64,000 nt of DNA from CAZYFH01 sp965197395. GTDB lineage: Bacteria; Acidobacteriota; Vicinamibacteria; Vicinamibacterales; UBA8438. The stretch covers positions 434,001 through 498,000 of the forward strand of contig OZ240205.1 of NCBI GenBank assembly GCA_965197395.1, in the 5' to 3' direction. Position numbers and translations under genes: made by a program. This document shows, in pieces, positions 16,298-25,392 of the stretch (positions within the stretch are counted from its first letter, which is position 1; each line of letters starts with the position of its first letter). The notes under the pieces were generated by a model. That model searched no databases and was not told the DNA's origin. It saw only the letters and a program-made list of their open reading frames with translations.

Positions 16298-17089
16298 CTA
16301 CGTGTATCGCCCCGACGAGATCGTGGTGCCGCCATCGACGACCAGCGTCTGACCACTCACGAACGCGCCCGCTTTCGAGGCCAGCATGACCGCCGCCCCC
16401 GCAATGTCTTCCGGTTCCCCGATCCGGCCCAGCGGATACGACGCCAGCGCCTCGCGGAGCACCGGCGGGTTGTCCCAGAGCGCCTTGGCGAAATGCGTCC
16501 GCACGAGCCCAGGCGCAATACAGTTGACGCGCACGTTGCTTCGGCCCCACTCGACCGCGAGGTTGCGCGCGAGCTGCATCTCGGCTGCCTTCGACAGGGC
16601 GTAGATGCCCAGCTTGTCGTGGCCCTTCAACCCGCCGATGCTGGAGATGATGATGACCGCACCATCCTTGCGGGCCGCCATCCCCGGGATCACCATGTTC
16701 GCCAGCCACAACACGTGCTTGACGTTGGTGTCCATGATCTTGTCGTACGCCTCGGCAGAAACGTCGACCATCGGTCCAAAGTGGGGATTTACCGCGGCGT
16801 TGCACACGAGCACGTCGACCTGACCCCACTCGGCGGTGGTCCGGTCCACGAGCTGCTGCAGCTGATCGCGGTGGGAGACGTTGCAACCCACCGCCATCGC
16901 CGCTCCCCCCGTCGCGCGGATGCCCTCCGCCACCTCGCGGCACGCGTCCGCGTTCCGACTCGAGATGACGACCCGGGCGCCGAACTCCGCCATTGCCTCG
17001 GCGATCGCTCGCCCAATCCCCTTGGTCGAGCCGGTGACGATTGCCACCTTGTCGCGGAGGTCGAACAGGTTCCGATAGGACGTCGTCAC
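16298..17089 (-). CDS. SDR family oxidoreductase
   Basis: A 263-residue classical short-chain dehydrogenase/reductase. It has the TGSTKGIGRA nucleotide motif, a CNAAVN structural motif, catalytic Ser in IIISSIGG and the YALSK catalytic Tyr/Lys, then CIAPGLVRT and the C-terminal GQTLVVDGG. It resembles 3-oxoacyl-ACP reductase-like and dehydrogenase/reductase 4-like enzymes; the substrate is not predictable. GTG 17089 is chosen because a Rossmann start follows closely (YRNLFDLRDKVAIVTG) and GTGGAG precedes it. The upstream gene on the same strand is the broken sulfatase. Confidence 0.85.
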   Translation of the reverse strand: MTTSYRNLFDLRDKVAIVTGSTKGIGRAIAEAMAEFGARVVISSRNADACREVAEGIRATGGAAMAVGCNVSHRDQLQQLVDRTTAEWGQVDVLVCNAAVNPHFGPMVDVSAEAYDKIMDTNVKHVLWLANMVIPGMAARKDGAVIIISSIGGLKGHDKLGIYALSKAAEMQLARNLAVEWGRSNVRVNCIAPGLVRTHFAKALWDNPPVLREALASYPLGRIGEPEDIAGAAVMLASKAGAFVSGQTLVVDGGTTISSGRYT

Positions 17090-17112
17090 GCTGACTCCAC
17101 GGGGCGGAGCAC

Positions 17113-18920
17113 CTATCTGATGTACCCCAGGCTGCGCAGCCGCTCGAGCTGTTCCTGCGTCAGCCCTTCGGTCGACTCCGCGTCGTCGGGCAGGCGTTCG
17201 GTTTCGGCTACCCGCTGCCACCGCTCGATCTCGCGTGCAAGCCGTTGCACGACGTCGGGCTGCGCGTCGGCGACGTTCGTCAGGTCGAGGGGGTCGTCAC
17301 GCGCGTCGAAGAGCTCGAACTCCGGCGCGCCCTCGGGCCGCACGCGGTTGTGGATCAGCTTCCAGGCGCCGTCGGTCACCGCGTAGGACTCGGTGTCGCG
17401 TGGCGGCGGCGAGAAGGTGTCGTCGGTGATGGCCTTCTCGCTGAAGACGGGGCGCGCTATCCAGCCCGTGGGTTCGCCGGCGAGCAGCGGCACGAGGCTC
17501 TGACCTTGCATCTCGTCGACCGGGGCGAGACCGCTGACGTCGACCAGGGTCGGCATGATGTCGATCAGCTGTGTCGGCTCCTCGACCACGCCGCCGCCCT
17601 GGATGTGACCGGGCCAGCGGACGACGAGCGGCACCCGGGTCAGCTCGCCGTAGACGGTCTGCCCATGAAACATCCGCCCGTGGTCGAGGAACTCCTCGCC
17701 GTGGTCACTCGTGAAGACGATGAGCGTGCGGTCGTCGAGACCGAGGCTCCCGAGCGTCTCGACGAGCCGGCCGAGCTCCACGTCCATCGCGCGAATCGCT
17801 CCGTCATACCAGTCCTCGTCGTAGGCGATATACGCGTCGGCGTCCACATCGACCGCCGTCAGCTCGTCGCGTGTCGGCATGCCGAAATTGCGTCGTAGCG
17901 GGTCGTCGATGATCTCTCGCACGGCGTCGAGCTGCGTCTCGTGTTCTTCCTTGTGCCCCGCGTGCCGTCGCTCTCCGCCGTCAGCGAGAGCGCGAGGGTC
18001 ACGGTCTCCCCTTCGAAGTCGCCGAGATCGATGCGACGTCGCTCCCACCGATAGGGCGTCGTGACCGTCTGCTCAAGCACGGACCGCTCGACGCCGCCCG
18101 CGTGGAGCGCGACATGAAACGTCACCGGGCCGTCCTCGGGCGTCCCGAGCGACAGGTCGAGCCACGGGGTTGACGGCAATTCGAGGTCGAACCGGGGCGT
18201 TTCCGGCGAGCGGGAGACCAGTGCCTCGTGATAGCGCTCGTCCAACCCCTGCCACCCGATCCCAGATGCGACGGCGGCCAGATGTTCATTGCGCGACCTC
18301 ACGCGCAGATGCTCGATCTCGAAGGTCGCACCGTCCGCGTCGGTGGGTCGCAGCAGCAAATGTCGCACGCTCGCCATGCCGACGTTCTGTTGCGGGAGGA
18401 TTGTGTAGGTCTCGAACGTGTCGCCCGCGCGTAGCGGTGTCGAGAGCAGCCCCAGGCTCGCGGCCATCTGCTGCTGCACGCCGTCGAGGTCGACCGAGTC
18501 GCCACCGGCGAACGCCAGCGACAGATTCTCGCCATCCGACACGCGCAGCCGGATTTCAATGGCGTAGAGGCCGTCGCGCTCGTCGACGTCGCTCGCTCGC
18601 TCCGCGACGAGCACCGGAAAGGCGCCCGCCGCGCTACCCGCCAGCGCGCCGTCCCGCACCTCCAGCCCAGCCACGTCGGGGCCTGCCCGCCAACCCCATG
18701 TCGCGGCATCCTCGTCGAGATCGGGCGGCTCACCCCCGAATTCCCAGGCGACGCCGTCCGGCACGTCGGCGATGGTCGGGGATCCGTCGACGGTATCGGC
18801 AGCGAAGCGATCGACGAGACGGATGGCGCCGGGCGCGGGGTCGGCGCCGCCGCACGCCGACGCGAGCACGGCGAGGGCGATGACGACCACCACGGTTGCG
18901 GATCGACGAGCTGGGCGCAT
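17113..18920 (-). pseudogene. Sulfatase lipoprotein with its catalytic half deleted
   Basis: Two fragments of one sulfatase gene lie in different frames. The upstream one (from ATG 18920, or GTG 18929, after AAGGAGC) encodes a lipoprotein signal with lipobox ASAC and a jelly-roll-like N-terminal extension up to about LALSLTAESDGT. The downstream one starts near GHKEEHETQLDAVREIID and contains the C-terminal sulfatase half: FTSDHGEEFLDHGRMFHGQ, VPLVVRWPGH, IDIMPTLVDVSG, GAWKLIHN and LRSLGYIR. The catalytic half with the formylglycine motif C/S-x-P-x-R is missing, and the frame shifts at the join near 17975-17990. The product cannot be an active sulfatase. The cause is a genomic deletion or an assembly collapse. 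Confidence 0.8.
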
Positions 18921-18943
18921 GAAGGTCACCGCTCCTTACAGGG

Positions 18944-18961
18944 GCAGGGCTTCATCCCTGC
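18944..18961. repeat. TGAA-loop-like palindrome at gene end
   Basis: GCAGGG, CTTCA, TCCCTGC at the end of the minus-strand MFS gene. On the minus strand the loop contains TGAAG, and its TGA is the gene's stop codon, as in copy A at 2092-2107. The two arms pair imperfectly. Confidence 0.4.
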
Positions 18962-20262
18962 GACGTGGCCGCCGCGGCGATCCCCTGCCGCTCATCGACA
19001 CGCCAGAGCAGGATACCGCCAATGAGGAAGAACACTAACACGCTGGCAACGCCGACACGCTGGCTATACAGGTCACTCAGCACACCGAGCAGTGCCGGTC
19101 CCATGAACGACGTCACCTTGCCGGTGAACGCGAAGAACCCGAAGAACTCGGACTCGTGGGCTCTCGGCACGAACCGCGCCATGAGCGACCGACTCGCGGA
19201 CTGGTTCGGCCCCACGAAGATCCCGACGAGCACGGCGGACACCCAGAACTGCGCTTGCGTCTGCGCCAGCACCGAGATGATTGTCGCGACCGCGAGCGCC
19301 ACGACACTGATCTGGATGGTGACCTTGCCACCCAGCCTGTCGTCCAGAAAACCGAAGGCGAACGCCCCGATGCCGGCGCCAACGTTGATGACAATGCCGA
19401 ACAGCACCAGCTGCTCGAAGGTGAACCCGAAGGTGCCGACCGCATAGATGCCGCCGAACGCGAAGATCGTGACGAGGCCGTCGTTGTAGAACAACCGGGC
19501 GAGCAGGAACATGGCTGTCTGGCGGTATCGAGCCAGATGGCGGAACGTCGTCGCAAGATCGGCAAAGGCGCGACCAATGCGCAGCGGTTGGCGCGCGACC
19601 TGCTCGTCCTTGAGGAACAGGAGCGCCGGAATGCTGAAGACCAGGAACCACACCGCCACCAGCAGGTTGGTGGCCCGCAGGTTGAACCCTTCGACGGTAC
19701 TAATCCCGAACGGCGGACTCTCCGGGACGAACACGAACAGCGCAACCAACAGGGCGCCCAGACCGCCCGCGTAGCCAAGGCCCCACCCGTAGCCCGACAC
19801 ACGCCCGATCCGATCTAGGGTCGTGATCCGGGGCAGGAACGCGTTGTAGAAGACGAGACCGAGCTCGAACCCGACATTCGCAAGTACGAAGATCGTGAGG
19901 GCGAGCACGACCGCGTTCGGCTGGCTCGGTCGGACGAACGCGAGCGCAACCGAGGCGGCCACGCACACCACGGTGCAGACCGCGAGATAGCGCTTCCGAT
20001 CGCCGCGGTCGGCCAGCGCCCCGGCGATCGGCGCCAGCGCGGCGATGAGGAGTGCGCTGATGCTGATACCGCGGGACCACAGGGCGGTGCCACGACCCGG
20101 ATCGTCGGCGAACGCGTCGGTGAAGTACGCCGAGTAGATGAACGTCACGACGAGCGTCGTGAAGGCCGAGTTGGCCCAGTCGTAGAGGCACCACGAGGCG
20201 ATCGTCGTCTTCTTGGTCGCAGGGTCGCCGACGCGCACTCCCACCTCGCTCCTGGCATACAA
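18952..20262 (-). CDS. MFS transporter, UMF1/Atg22-like
   Basis: A 436-residue, twelve-helix transporter. The N-terminal signature WCLYDWANSAFTTLVVTFIYSAYFTDAF is diagnostic of the UMF1 (unknown major facilitator 1) family related to vacuolar Atg22. Other marks are the cytosolic loop LADRGDRKRYL and the second-half loop PNQSASRSLMARFVPRAHESEFFGFFAFTGK. Atg22 exports amino acids from the yeast vacuole; bacterial substrates are not established. The gene diverges from the phosphatase gene at 20283 with only 20 bp between starts, so their promoters must overlap each other's coding sequence. Confidence 0.85.
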   Translation of the reverse strand: MYARSEVGVRVGDPATKKTTIASWCLYDWANSAFTTLVVTFIYSAYFTDAFADDPGRGTALWSRGISISALLIAALAPIAGALADRGDRKRYLAVCTVVCVAASVALAFVRPSQPNAVVLALTIFVLANVGFELGLVFYNAFLPRITTLDRIGRVSGYGWGLGYAGGLGALLVALFVFVPESPPFGISTVEGFNLRATNLLVAVWFLVFSIPALLFLKDEQVARQPLRIGRAFADLATTFRHLARYRQTAMFLLARLFYNDGLVTIFAFGGIYAVGTFGFTFEQLVLFGIVINVGAGIGAFAFGFLDDRLGGKVTIQISVVALAVATIISVLAQTQAQFWVSAVLVGIFVGPNQSASRSLMARFVPRAHESEFFGFFAFTGKVTSFMGPALLGVLSDLYSQRVGVASVLVFFLIGGILLWRVDERQGIAAAATSQG

Positions 20263-20282
20263 TACCGCCGAAACGGCCGACG

Positions 20283-20861
20283 ATGAGCTGTCTGTATCTG
20301 ATCCGCCATGCCGAAACGGCGCTCAACGCGTCCAGAACGGTCCAATGGCCAGACACACCGCTGAACCGTCGCGGCGAGTGGCAGGCCGGCCGTCTTGCCG
20401 CGCGCCTGCGCGACAAGGGCCTGTCCCAGATCGTGGCCTCGGACTATGCGCGCGCGCGTTCGACGGCAGAGTCGGTATCCGACACGACGCGAGCCGCGCT
20501 CACGTTTGACGTGCGCCTCCGAGAGCGCCACATGGGAGAGCTCCGGGGGCAGCCATACGCCCAGGTGGGTGACCGGGTGTTTGCCGACGATTTCGAGCCG
20601 GCCGATGGCGAGAGCTGGCCCACATTCCACGCGCGGGTCGCGGAGGTGTGGGGCGCGCTCCGGACACTCCTCGACGCGACGCACGGCGCGCTGGCCATCG
20701 TCACCCACGGCTTCGTCTGCGGCTCGCTCGTCGAGCGTCACTTCCGGCTCGACGAGCCGCGCGACGGGGGGATCTACTTCGCGAACGCCTCGGTCACCGT
20801 GATCGAAGCCACACCACCCTGGCGCGTGCGCGCGCTGGCCAGCGACGCACATCTGGGGTAG
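20283..20861 (+). CDS. Histidine phosphatase family protein
   Basis: A 192-residue branch-1 histidine phosphatase. The N-terminal LIRHAE motif gives Arg8 and phospho-acceptor His9, with second motif RERHMGELRGQPY and the C-terminal IVTHGF histidine near 139. The family includes phosphoglycerate-mutase-like and cobalamin ribazole phosphatases; the substrate is not clear here. TACAAT lies at 20258-20263, 19 nt before the ATG, so the leader is short and lacks a Shine-Dalgarno. It is followed 14 nt later by the YciI-like gene, and the two are probably one transcript. Confidence 0.85.
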   Translation: MSCLYLIRHAETALNASRTVQWPDTPLNRRGEWQAGRLAARLRDKGLSQIVASDYARARSTAESVSDTTRAALTFDVRLRERHMGELRGQPYAQVGDRVFADDFEPADGESWPTFHARVAEVWGALRTLLDATHGALAIVTHGFVCGSLVERHFRLDEPRDGGIYFANASVTVIEATPPWRVRALASDAHLG

Positions 20862-20875
20862 AGGGGAGGGACAGA

Positions 20876-21166
20876 ATGCCCTTGTACGCCTTGATCGGTC
20901 ACGACCGCACGGGCCTCGACCACCGAGCCACGCATCGGCCGGCCCACCTCGAGCATATGGCGCGCCTCGACGCGGGCGGCCGCCTCCGCTACGGCGGACC
21001 GCTGATCAACGAGCACAATCAGATGGTCGGCAGCCTGATCATCCTCGAGGCGGAGAGCCTGGCCGAGGCCAAGGCGACCTACGGCGAAGACCCCTACGTG
21101 ATTCACGGCGTGTTCGAGCGTTACGACGTGATCGAGACGAAACGGATCTTCCCGAGAGGCAACTAG
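20876..21166 (+). CDS. YciI-like protein
   Basis: A 96-residue YCII-related domain of the dimeric ferredoxin-like fold. It has THRPAHLEHMARL, whose His residues correspond to the conserved active-site-like His, GPLINEHNQMVGSLIILEA and DPYVIHGVFERYDV. GAGGGGAGGGA lies just before the ATG. Family members are linked to small-molecule turnover without one agreed reaction. It directly follows the histidine phosphatase gene. Confidence 0.85.
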   Translation: MPLYALIGHDRTGLDHRATHRPAHLEHMARLDAGGRLRYGGPLINEHNQMVGSLIILEAESLAEAKATYGEDPYVIHGVFERYDVIETKRIFPRGN

Positions 21167-21255
21167 AGGAATTCGTCGCGCCCTGGCAGAGCCTGCCGGC
21201 ACGCGGCGTGCTATTGTCGAGCATGGCCCTCGCGTCTGTAGGGGGCGGCCGTACC

Positions 21256-23145
21256 ATGAACCAGCGAGTATCCGCTCTGGTGGCGTCGTGCGCACTCGTG
21301 CTCGTGACCGGGGTCGCCATTGGTCTGCGCGGCCAATCACCCGCGGGAGCCGCGCTCGGTGACCGGCTTCCGCTCGAGGGGTTGGCGTCGAGCGGCGCCG
21401 GCCTCGCGCTCTGGAACACGGGCACCGGCGGCCGCGAGGCGGAGCAGATCGGTCACCCGAGGCCATGGACCCCCTGCTCCGATGCGGCCCCCGCGTACGC
21501 GGCGACGCGCGACTACGACGACCTCGATGCCGACGCCACCACCGGTCTTCAGGGCCTGGCGACGGTCGTCGGTTTCCCCGGACTTGTCGGGGCGCTGACG
21601 ACCAATGGATTCAGCGTGACGGACGTCACCGCGAGCTGGACGGCCCAGTCCCTCGGCGATGACCTGGAAGGCACCGACTGGTTGTTCGACGAGGCCACCG
21701 GTATCGAAACGCTGTACTTCCAGGGCGGCACCTTCGGGATGCATTTGAACGGCGAAGCGCTCGTCGGCGGCGCGATGTCGCCGACCGCCGTGCGTGTCGA
21801 CTACTTGGATCGCGCTGATTGCACGGATGATGCAATCACGCTCCGCTCAGACCCGGTCGTCCTGAAGGACACCTCGGCGGATAGCTCGGCGCCGGTGCAA
21901 GCGGTTGCCGCGGCGTTGATCGCGGATCTCGCCGGTCACGGACTCCGCGTCGTCGTCGACGGCGCCAGCGCGACGGACAGGACTATCACTACGGGCAGCC
22001 GGACCGGCACCTTGGTCGACGTCACATCCGCCCATCTGGAGGTCGCCGCGGTCTGCTCGTGTCCGATCGGCATCACGGCGGCGGACAGCATGCACGAGTG
22101 GACGGTGCGTTGGCCCGAGGCGACGCTCCCCGAGCAGGACCCCCTCCGGCTGAAAATCGTCGCCGAGACGCTTGCGGCGCCGCCGGAGGGAGAAATACCC
22201 GGGTGCCTGACCGTCACCGTGTTCGACGAGCGCGCGCCGACGGTCGGCGCCATCCTGGACGTGACGTATCCCGACGCCCGGGGCACGAACGAGGCCTTCA
22301 TCGAGCTCGACATTCTGCCGGAGACGGATTATCGATTCACCATCCAGCACTCTGAAGCCGGACGGCACTATCGGGTCGGCGCGAGTCCCGAGCCGCTCCG
22401 CCTCGGACAGGCGGACCAGCGCTATCTCCCGGCCCGCATCCAGGACTGGGCGATCGACGTCGCGGCGAACGAGAACGTGACGCTCGAGCTCGCAACCGAC
22501 ACGGAGGCGGGCGGCTCGACGCAGGCCACCTCGGCGATCGTGACCGTCTTCGATCTCGAATCCTACGACCGCGTTCACGGTCCGGTCAGCCTGAGCTTCA
22601 CGCCCGAGACGCCGCAAACCGTCAGCTTCGTGAACACGGCGGACGCGCGACGTCTCCTGTTGCAGGTGGAGCCGGACGGCGAGTTTCGGATGAAGAAGAC
22701 CGGGGGCGACGCGCTCCTCTATAGTCTGGCCTGTCCGCTGCGTGACGGCCCGACGATTCCGACCGTGACGATCACCGACGACGGGGTGACGCCGACGACG
22801 GTCAGCGTCGCTGTCGGCGGACGGGTCTTCATGACGAACCAGCGCTCGAGCACCCACGTGATCCAGTCAAACCCACATCCCATCCACACCGATTGTCCGC
22901 CACTGAACGCGCTGGGCTCCTTGACGCCTGGGGCGGGCCTTCTGACCGGCGTCTTTGACGTGGAGGCCACGTGCGGATTCCACGACCATTTGAATCCGGG
23001 GGACGGTTCGCTCCAAGGTTTGGTGGTCGTCGGTGGAGGCGGGGCCGGGACCGGACCTGACGAAGGGGACGGTGGCGCTGGCGGTGGACCCGGGGGCGGG
23101 TATCTCCTGCCTCAAGGGACGGCACCTCCCCACGCCCATCCCTAG
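21256..23145 (+). CDS. Large exported protein with C-terminal cupredoxin-like domain
   Basis: A 629-residue protein with signal peptide (SALVASCALVLVTGVAIGL). The first 450 residues are not recognised; a Cys pair CSCP lies in the middle. The C-terminal 120 residues look like a type-1 copper domain: VTITDDGVTPTTVSVAVGGRVFMTNQRSSTHVIQSNPHPIH, then FDVEATCGFHDHLNPGDGSLQG, giving His, Cys and His ligands in plastocyanin order. A Gly-rich tail follows. It is probably a periplasmic or surface electron carrier or copper-binding protein. ATG 21256 is chosen over 21208 and 21223 because the signal peptide begins there. No partner gene is evident; the 3' neighbour converges. Confidence 0.65.
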   Translation: MNQRVSALVASCALVLVTGVAIGLRGQSPAGAALGDRLPLEGLASSGAGLALWNTGTGGREAEQIGHPRPWTPCSDAAPAYAATRDYDDLDADATTGLQGLATVVGFPGLVGALTTNGFSVTDVTASWTAQSLGDDLEGTDWLFDEATGIETLYFQGGTFGMHLNGEALVGGAMSPTAVRVDYLDRADCTDDAITLRSDPVVLKDTSADSSAPVQAVAAALIADLAGHGLRVVVDGASATDRTITTGSRTGTLVDVTSAHLEVAAVCSCPIGITAADSMHEWTVRWPEATLPEQDPLRLKIVAETLAAPPEGEIPGCLTVTVFDERAPTVGAILDVTYPDARGTNEAFIELDILPETDYRFTIQHSEAGRHYRVGASPEPLRLGQADQRYLPARIQDWAIDVAANENVTLELATDTEAGGSTQATSAIVTVFDLESYDRVHGPVSLSFTPETPQTVSFVNTADARRLLLQVEPDGEFRMKKTGGDALLYSLACPLRDGPTIPTVTITDDGVTPTTVSVAVGGRVFMTNQRSSTHVIQSNPHPIHTDCPPLNALGSLTPGAGLLTGVFDVEATCGFHDHLNPGDGSLQGLVVVGGGGAGTGPDEGDGGAGGGPGGGYLLPQGTAPPHAHP

Positions 23146-23155
23146 CAGCTAGCAG

Positions 23156-24376
23156 TTAGCGTGGATCAAAGCGCTCCCGGTCAGCCTCGAGTTGCGTGCC
23201 AAGCGAGTTGAGCGCGATTGACACCATCCGATACCCGGCGACCGTGATCACGACGTCGATCATTTCGGCCGTCGTGTAGCGGTCGGTCAGCGCCTGCCAG
23301 GTGGGCTCGGAGATCGTATCGTCTCGGTGCAGCTCGTCGGCGGCGCGGATGAGCGTCGCCTCGAACGCATCCCACCCGCTCGCCTCGGCCCCAGCCGCGA
23401 TGCGACGGAGCTCGTCATCGCTCATGCCGATCCGGCGCGCCGCCCGCACATGCTGCGTCCACTCGTACTCCGCGCCGCACAACCACCCGATACGCAGGAT
23501 GAGGATCTCGCGTGCCCGATCCGACAGCGTGGCACCCGTGCGGATGTAGGCTGACTGGACCGCCCGCGGACGATAGAAGTCGGGGTGACGCGCGAGCGTG
23601 GCGTAGAGGTTGAGCACCGGCCCACCGGTGTCGTCGGGGTCGAGGAGCTCGCGTACTTCGTTCGACCATTCGTCGCGCGGCATCGGATCGAGGCGTGTTT
23701 CGGCGAGACTCACGGGGGTTGCCCGCGCCGGCATCATCGTGCGGACGATGTCCGTCGGCAGACGGTCGGGGAAACGCGCGTCGGGTTGCACGCCGAAGCT
23801 GTTGGCGAGCATCGCGAGCATGATGTATTCAGCGCCGGTGAAGATGACGTCGATCAACTGCTGGGCGTCGTACCGGGTGGCCAGCCGTCGCCACGATGCA
23901 TCGCTCATGTACGCATCGCGGTAGAGCTCGTCGGCGGCGCGAACGAGGGTCGCGTCCCACCGCACCCAGCCCGTGGCGTTGGGCCCCTGGGCAATACGGC
24001 GAAGGTCAGCGGCGCCGAGACCGAAGGAACGCGCCTCGTCCGCCAGCTCCGCCCAGAGCGCCTCGGACCGGCAGAGCCAGGCGGCACGCAACCCCATCAG
24101 CAGCTGGTCGACCGCGGTGACCATGGAGCGGCCACGGATATAGGCGGCCAACGGGCCGATGCCGTGCAGCGCCGGGGGGTGCTGGGCGAGCGTCTTGAGC
24201 AGGTTCGAGGCCGCGTCGGGGTCAACGCCAAAGCCTTCGATACCTTCGCGCGCCTCGTCGGTCCACGCCGTGACTTCAAGGGGAGGGATCCGCGGAGTGT
24301 CAATTCGTTCCTGCGCAGTGGCAGCGGACGCCAGGCCCATCGACAACACGCCGGCCACGACCGCCGCTCGCTTCAT
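23156..24376 (-). CDS. Exported double carboxymuconolactone-decarboxylase-like protein
   Basis: A 406-residue protein with signal peptide (AAVVAGVLSMGLASAATAQE) and two CMD/AhpD-like repeats of about 180 residues. Repeat 1 has YIRGRSMVTAVDQLLMGLRAAWLCRSEALWAELADEARSFG, and repeat 2 has AYIRTGATLSDRAREILILRIGWLCGAEYEWTQHVRAARRIG. Each keeps one Cys in the (W)LC(G) position but not the CxxC of AhpD peroxidases; the EYEWTQH segment of repeat 2 matches the His/Glu site of gamma-carboxymuconolactone decarboxylases. Both repeats end in LTxRY-type tails (TDRYTTAEMIDVVITV). The reaction is unknown. The preceding gene on the other strand is the cupredoxin-tailed protein. Confidence 0.75.
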   Translation of the reverse strand: MKRAAVVAGVLSMGLASAATAQERIDTPRIPPLEVTAWTDEAREGIEGFGVDPDAASNLLKTLAQHPPALHGIGPLAAYIRGRSMVTAVDQLLMGLRAAWLCRSEALWAELADEARSFGLGAADLRRIAQGPNATGWVRWDATLVRAADELYRDAYMSDASWRRLATRYDAQQLIDVIFTGAEYIMLAMLANSFGVQPDARFPDRLPTDIVRTMMPARATPVSLAETRLDPMPRDEWSNEVRELLDPDDTGGPVLNLYATLARHPDFYRPRAVQSAYIRTGATLSDRAREILILRIGWLCGAEYEWTQHVRAARRIGMSDDELRRIAAGAEASGWDAFEATLIRAADELHRDDTISEPTWQALTDRYTTAEMIDVVITVAGYRMVSIALNSLGTQLEADRERFDPR

Positions 24377-24430
24377 CCGTTCCCTCTCCGACGCTTTTCC
24401 GAGTGTGGTGTGGACACCGCAAGCGACGAC

Positions 24431-24829
24431 TTACCAGCGGAGCACCGTCAGCCCCTTGATGCGATGGAAGCTCCGGCGGTCGCGCGTCGCGACATCATAG
24501 CCGAGCCACACCGCGGTCGCCGCGATGATGAGGTCGTGCGCGCCCATCGGTGTCCCCTTCTGCCCCAACTCGGCCGCAAGGGTCGCGTGCGCGCGCGCAA
24601 CGTGCAGGTCGAACGGAATGACAGGCAACCCCGAGAGCCAGTGGTCCGCCAGCTGCTGGGCCCGGGCTCGGCGCACGCCACCCATCCGATGGACACCATG
24701 GAGCAGCTCTGACGCAGTGATGGCGGCGATCGCGATTGCGCCGCCCGGGCTGGCGCTCAGTCGAGCGCGCAGACGCGCGTCGCCCCGCTCGGCAGCAATC
24801 AGTACGCTCGAATCGACTAGCGCTCCCAC
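24431..24829 (-). CDS. PIN-domain toxin, VapC family
   Basis: A 132-residue PIN-domain ribonuclease. The acidic site is Asp6 (LVDSSVLIAAERG), Glu in TASELLHGVHR, Asp in GAHDLIIAATAVWLG and Asp in VATRDRRSF, the usual set for Mg-dependent cleavage of tRNA or rRNA. The start overlaps the antitoxin end by 13 nt, typical of co-translated type II modules. All four acidic residues are present, so it is probably active and needs its antitoxin. Confidence 0.9.
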   Translation of the reverse strand: MGALVDSSVLIAAERGDARLRARLSASPGGAIAIAAITASELLHGVHRMGGVRRARAQQLADHWLSGLPVIPFDLHVARAHATLAAELGQKGTPMGAHDLIIAATAVWLGYDVATRDRRSFHRIKGLTVLRW

Positions 24830-25143
24830 CGGTTCTCGGGAACGGTCGGGCGATTAAAGAGCTCGATCCCCTCCTCGACAGCCCTCAAGTACTCCTCGTC
24901 GGCCTTGGGTGCCGACTCGAGCAGCTCGACGAAATCGCGCACGGTGAACCGGCGCGTGTCGACTGGGCCGATCTGCGCGACCGGCTTCCCACCGCGCTCC
25001 ACGACGTACACGACTCGGTCCTCACGGACGCGGTCAACGATGGCGCCGAAATTCTTCGCCGCTTCCGTCGCCGTGACCGTGCGGCCCGAACGTCGATCGT
25101 CATCCTGGCGCGTCGCCGCCGAGCGCGCGCGTCGTGGAGACAT
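24817..25143 (-). CDS. Phd/YefM-type antitoxin
   Basis: A 108-residue protein with the Phd fold after a basic N-terminal stretch: VTATEAAKNFGAIVDRVREDRVVYVVERGGKPVAQIGPVD. The C-terminal tail (FVELLESAPKADEEYLRAVEEGIELFNRP) is the likely toxin-wrapping part. It overlaps the PIN toxin gene downstream. An inverted repeat over its promoter suggests autoregulation. The long N-terminal extension (MSPRRARSAATRQ) may be spurious, but no better start is visible. Confidence 0.85.
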   Translation of the reverse strand: MSPRRARSAATRQDDDRRSGRTVTATEAAKNFGAIVDRVREDRVVYVVERGGKPVAQIGPVDTRRFTVRDFVELLESAPKADEEYLRAVEEGIELFNRPTVPENRWER

Positions 25144-25157
25144 GAGTGCATCTTACG

Positions 25158-25171
25158 GAATATACGTATTC
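25158..25171 (-). promoter_or_regulatory. Promoter with overlapping inverted repeat of the toxin-antitoxin operon
   Basis: GAATA (25158-25162), spacer TACG, TATTC (25167-25171) form an inverted repeat. On the minus strand TATATT at 25164-25159 makes a -10 box 15 nt before the antitoxin ATG. An operator over the -10 is what autorepression by the toxin-antitoxin complex would need. Confidence 0.45.
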
Positions 25172-25194
25172 TGAGCAATCTGAAGGCTCGATCG

Positions 25195-25392
25195 CGCCAA
25201 GCGCGTCGTGAGCAGTGGCAAGACCCTTGTCGTCGAGAGCACGTTCCAGACGCAGCCGGTCGAGCACCCGGCGCGCTTCGACGCCCATCAACTCGCTCGC
25301 ATAGGCAGCGTCCCACTGGCCCAGCCTCGGAGGACGGCTCCCGGACCGACCAGCACGCGGAGCACGGGGCTCGTGTCTAGGTACACGATCAC
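25195..25392 (-). pseudogene. Broken second PIN-domain toxin
   Basis: From GTG 25392 the frame starts like a PIN toxin (VIVYLDTSPVLRVLVGPGAV) with the first catalytic Asp, then hits a stop near 25290. The remaining sequence continues in another frame as ASELMGVEARRVLDRLRLERALDDKG, which carries the PIN Glu. The C-terminal half with the remaining acidic residues is absent: the sequence runs into the promoter of the intact module downstream. The GTG overlaps the TGA of the antitoxin fragment by 4 nt, as in a real operon. Confidence 0.7.
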
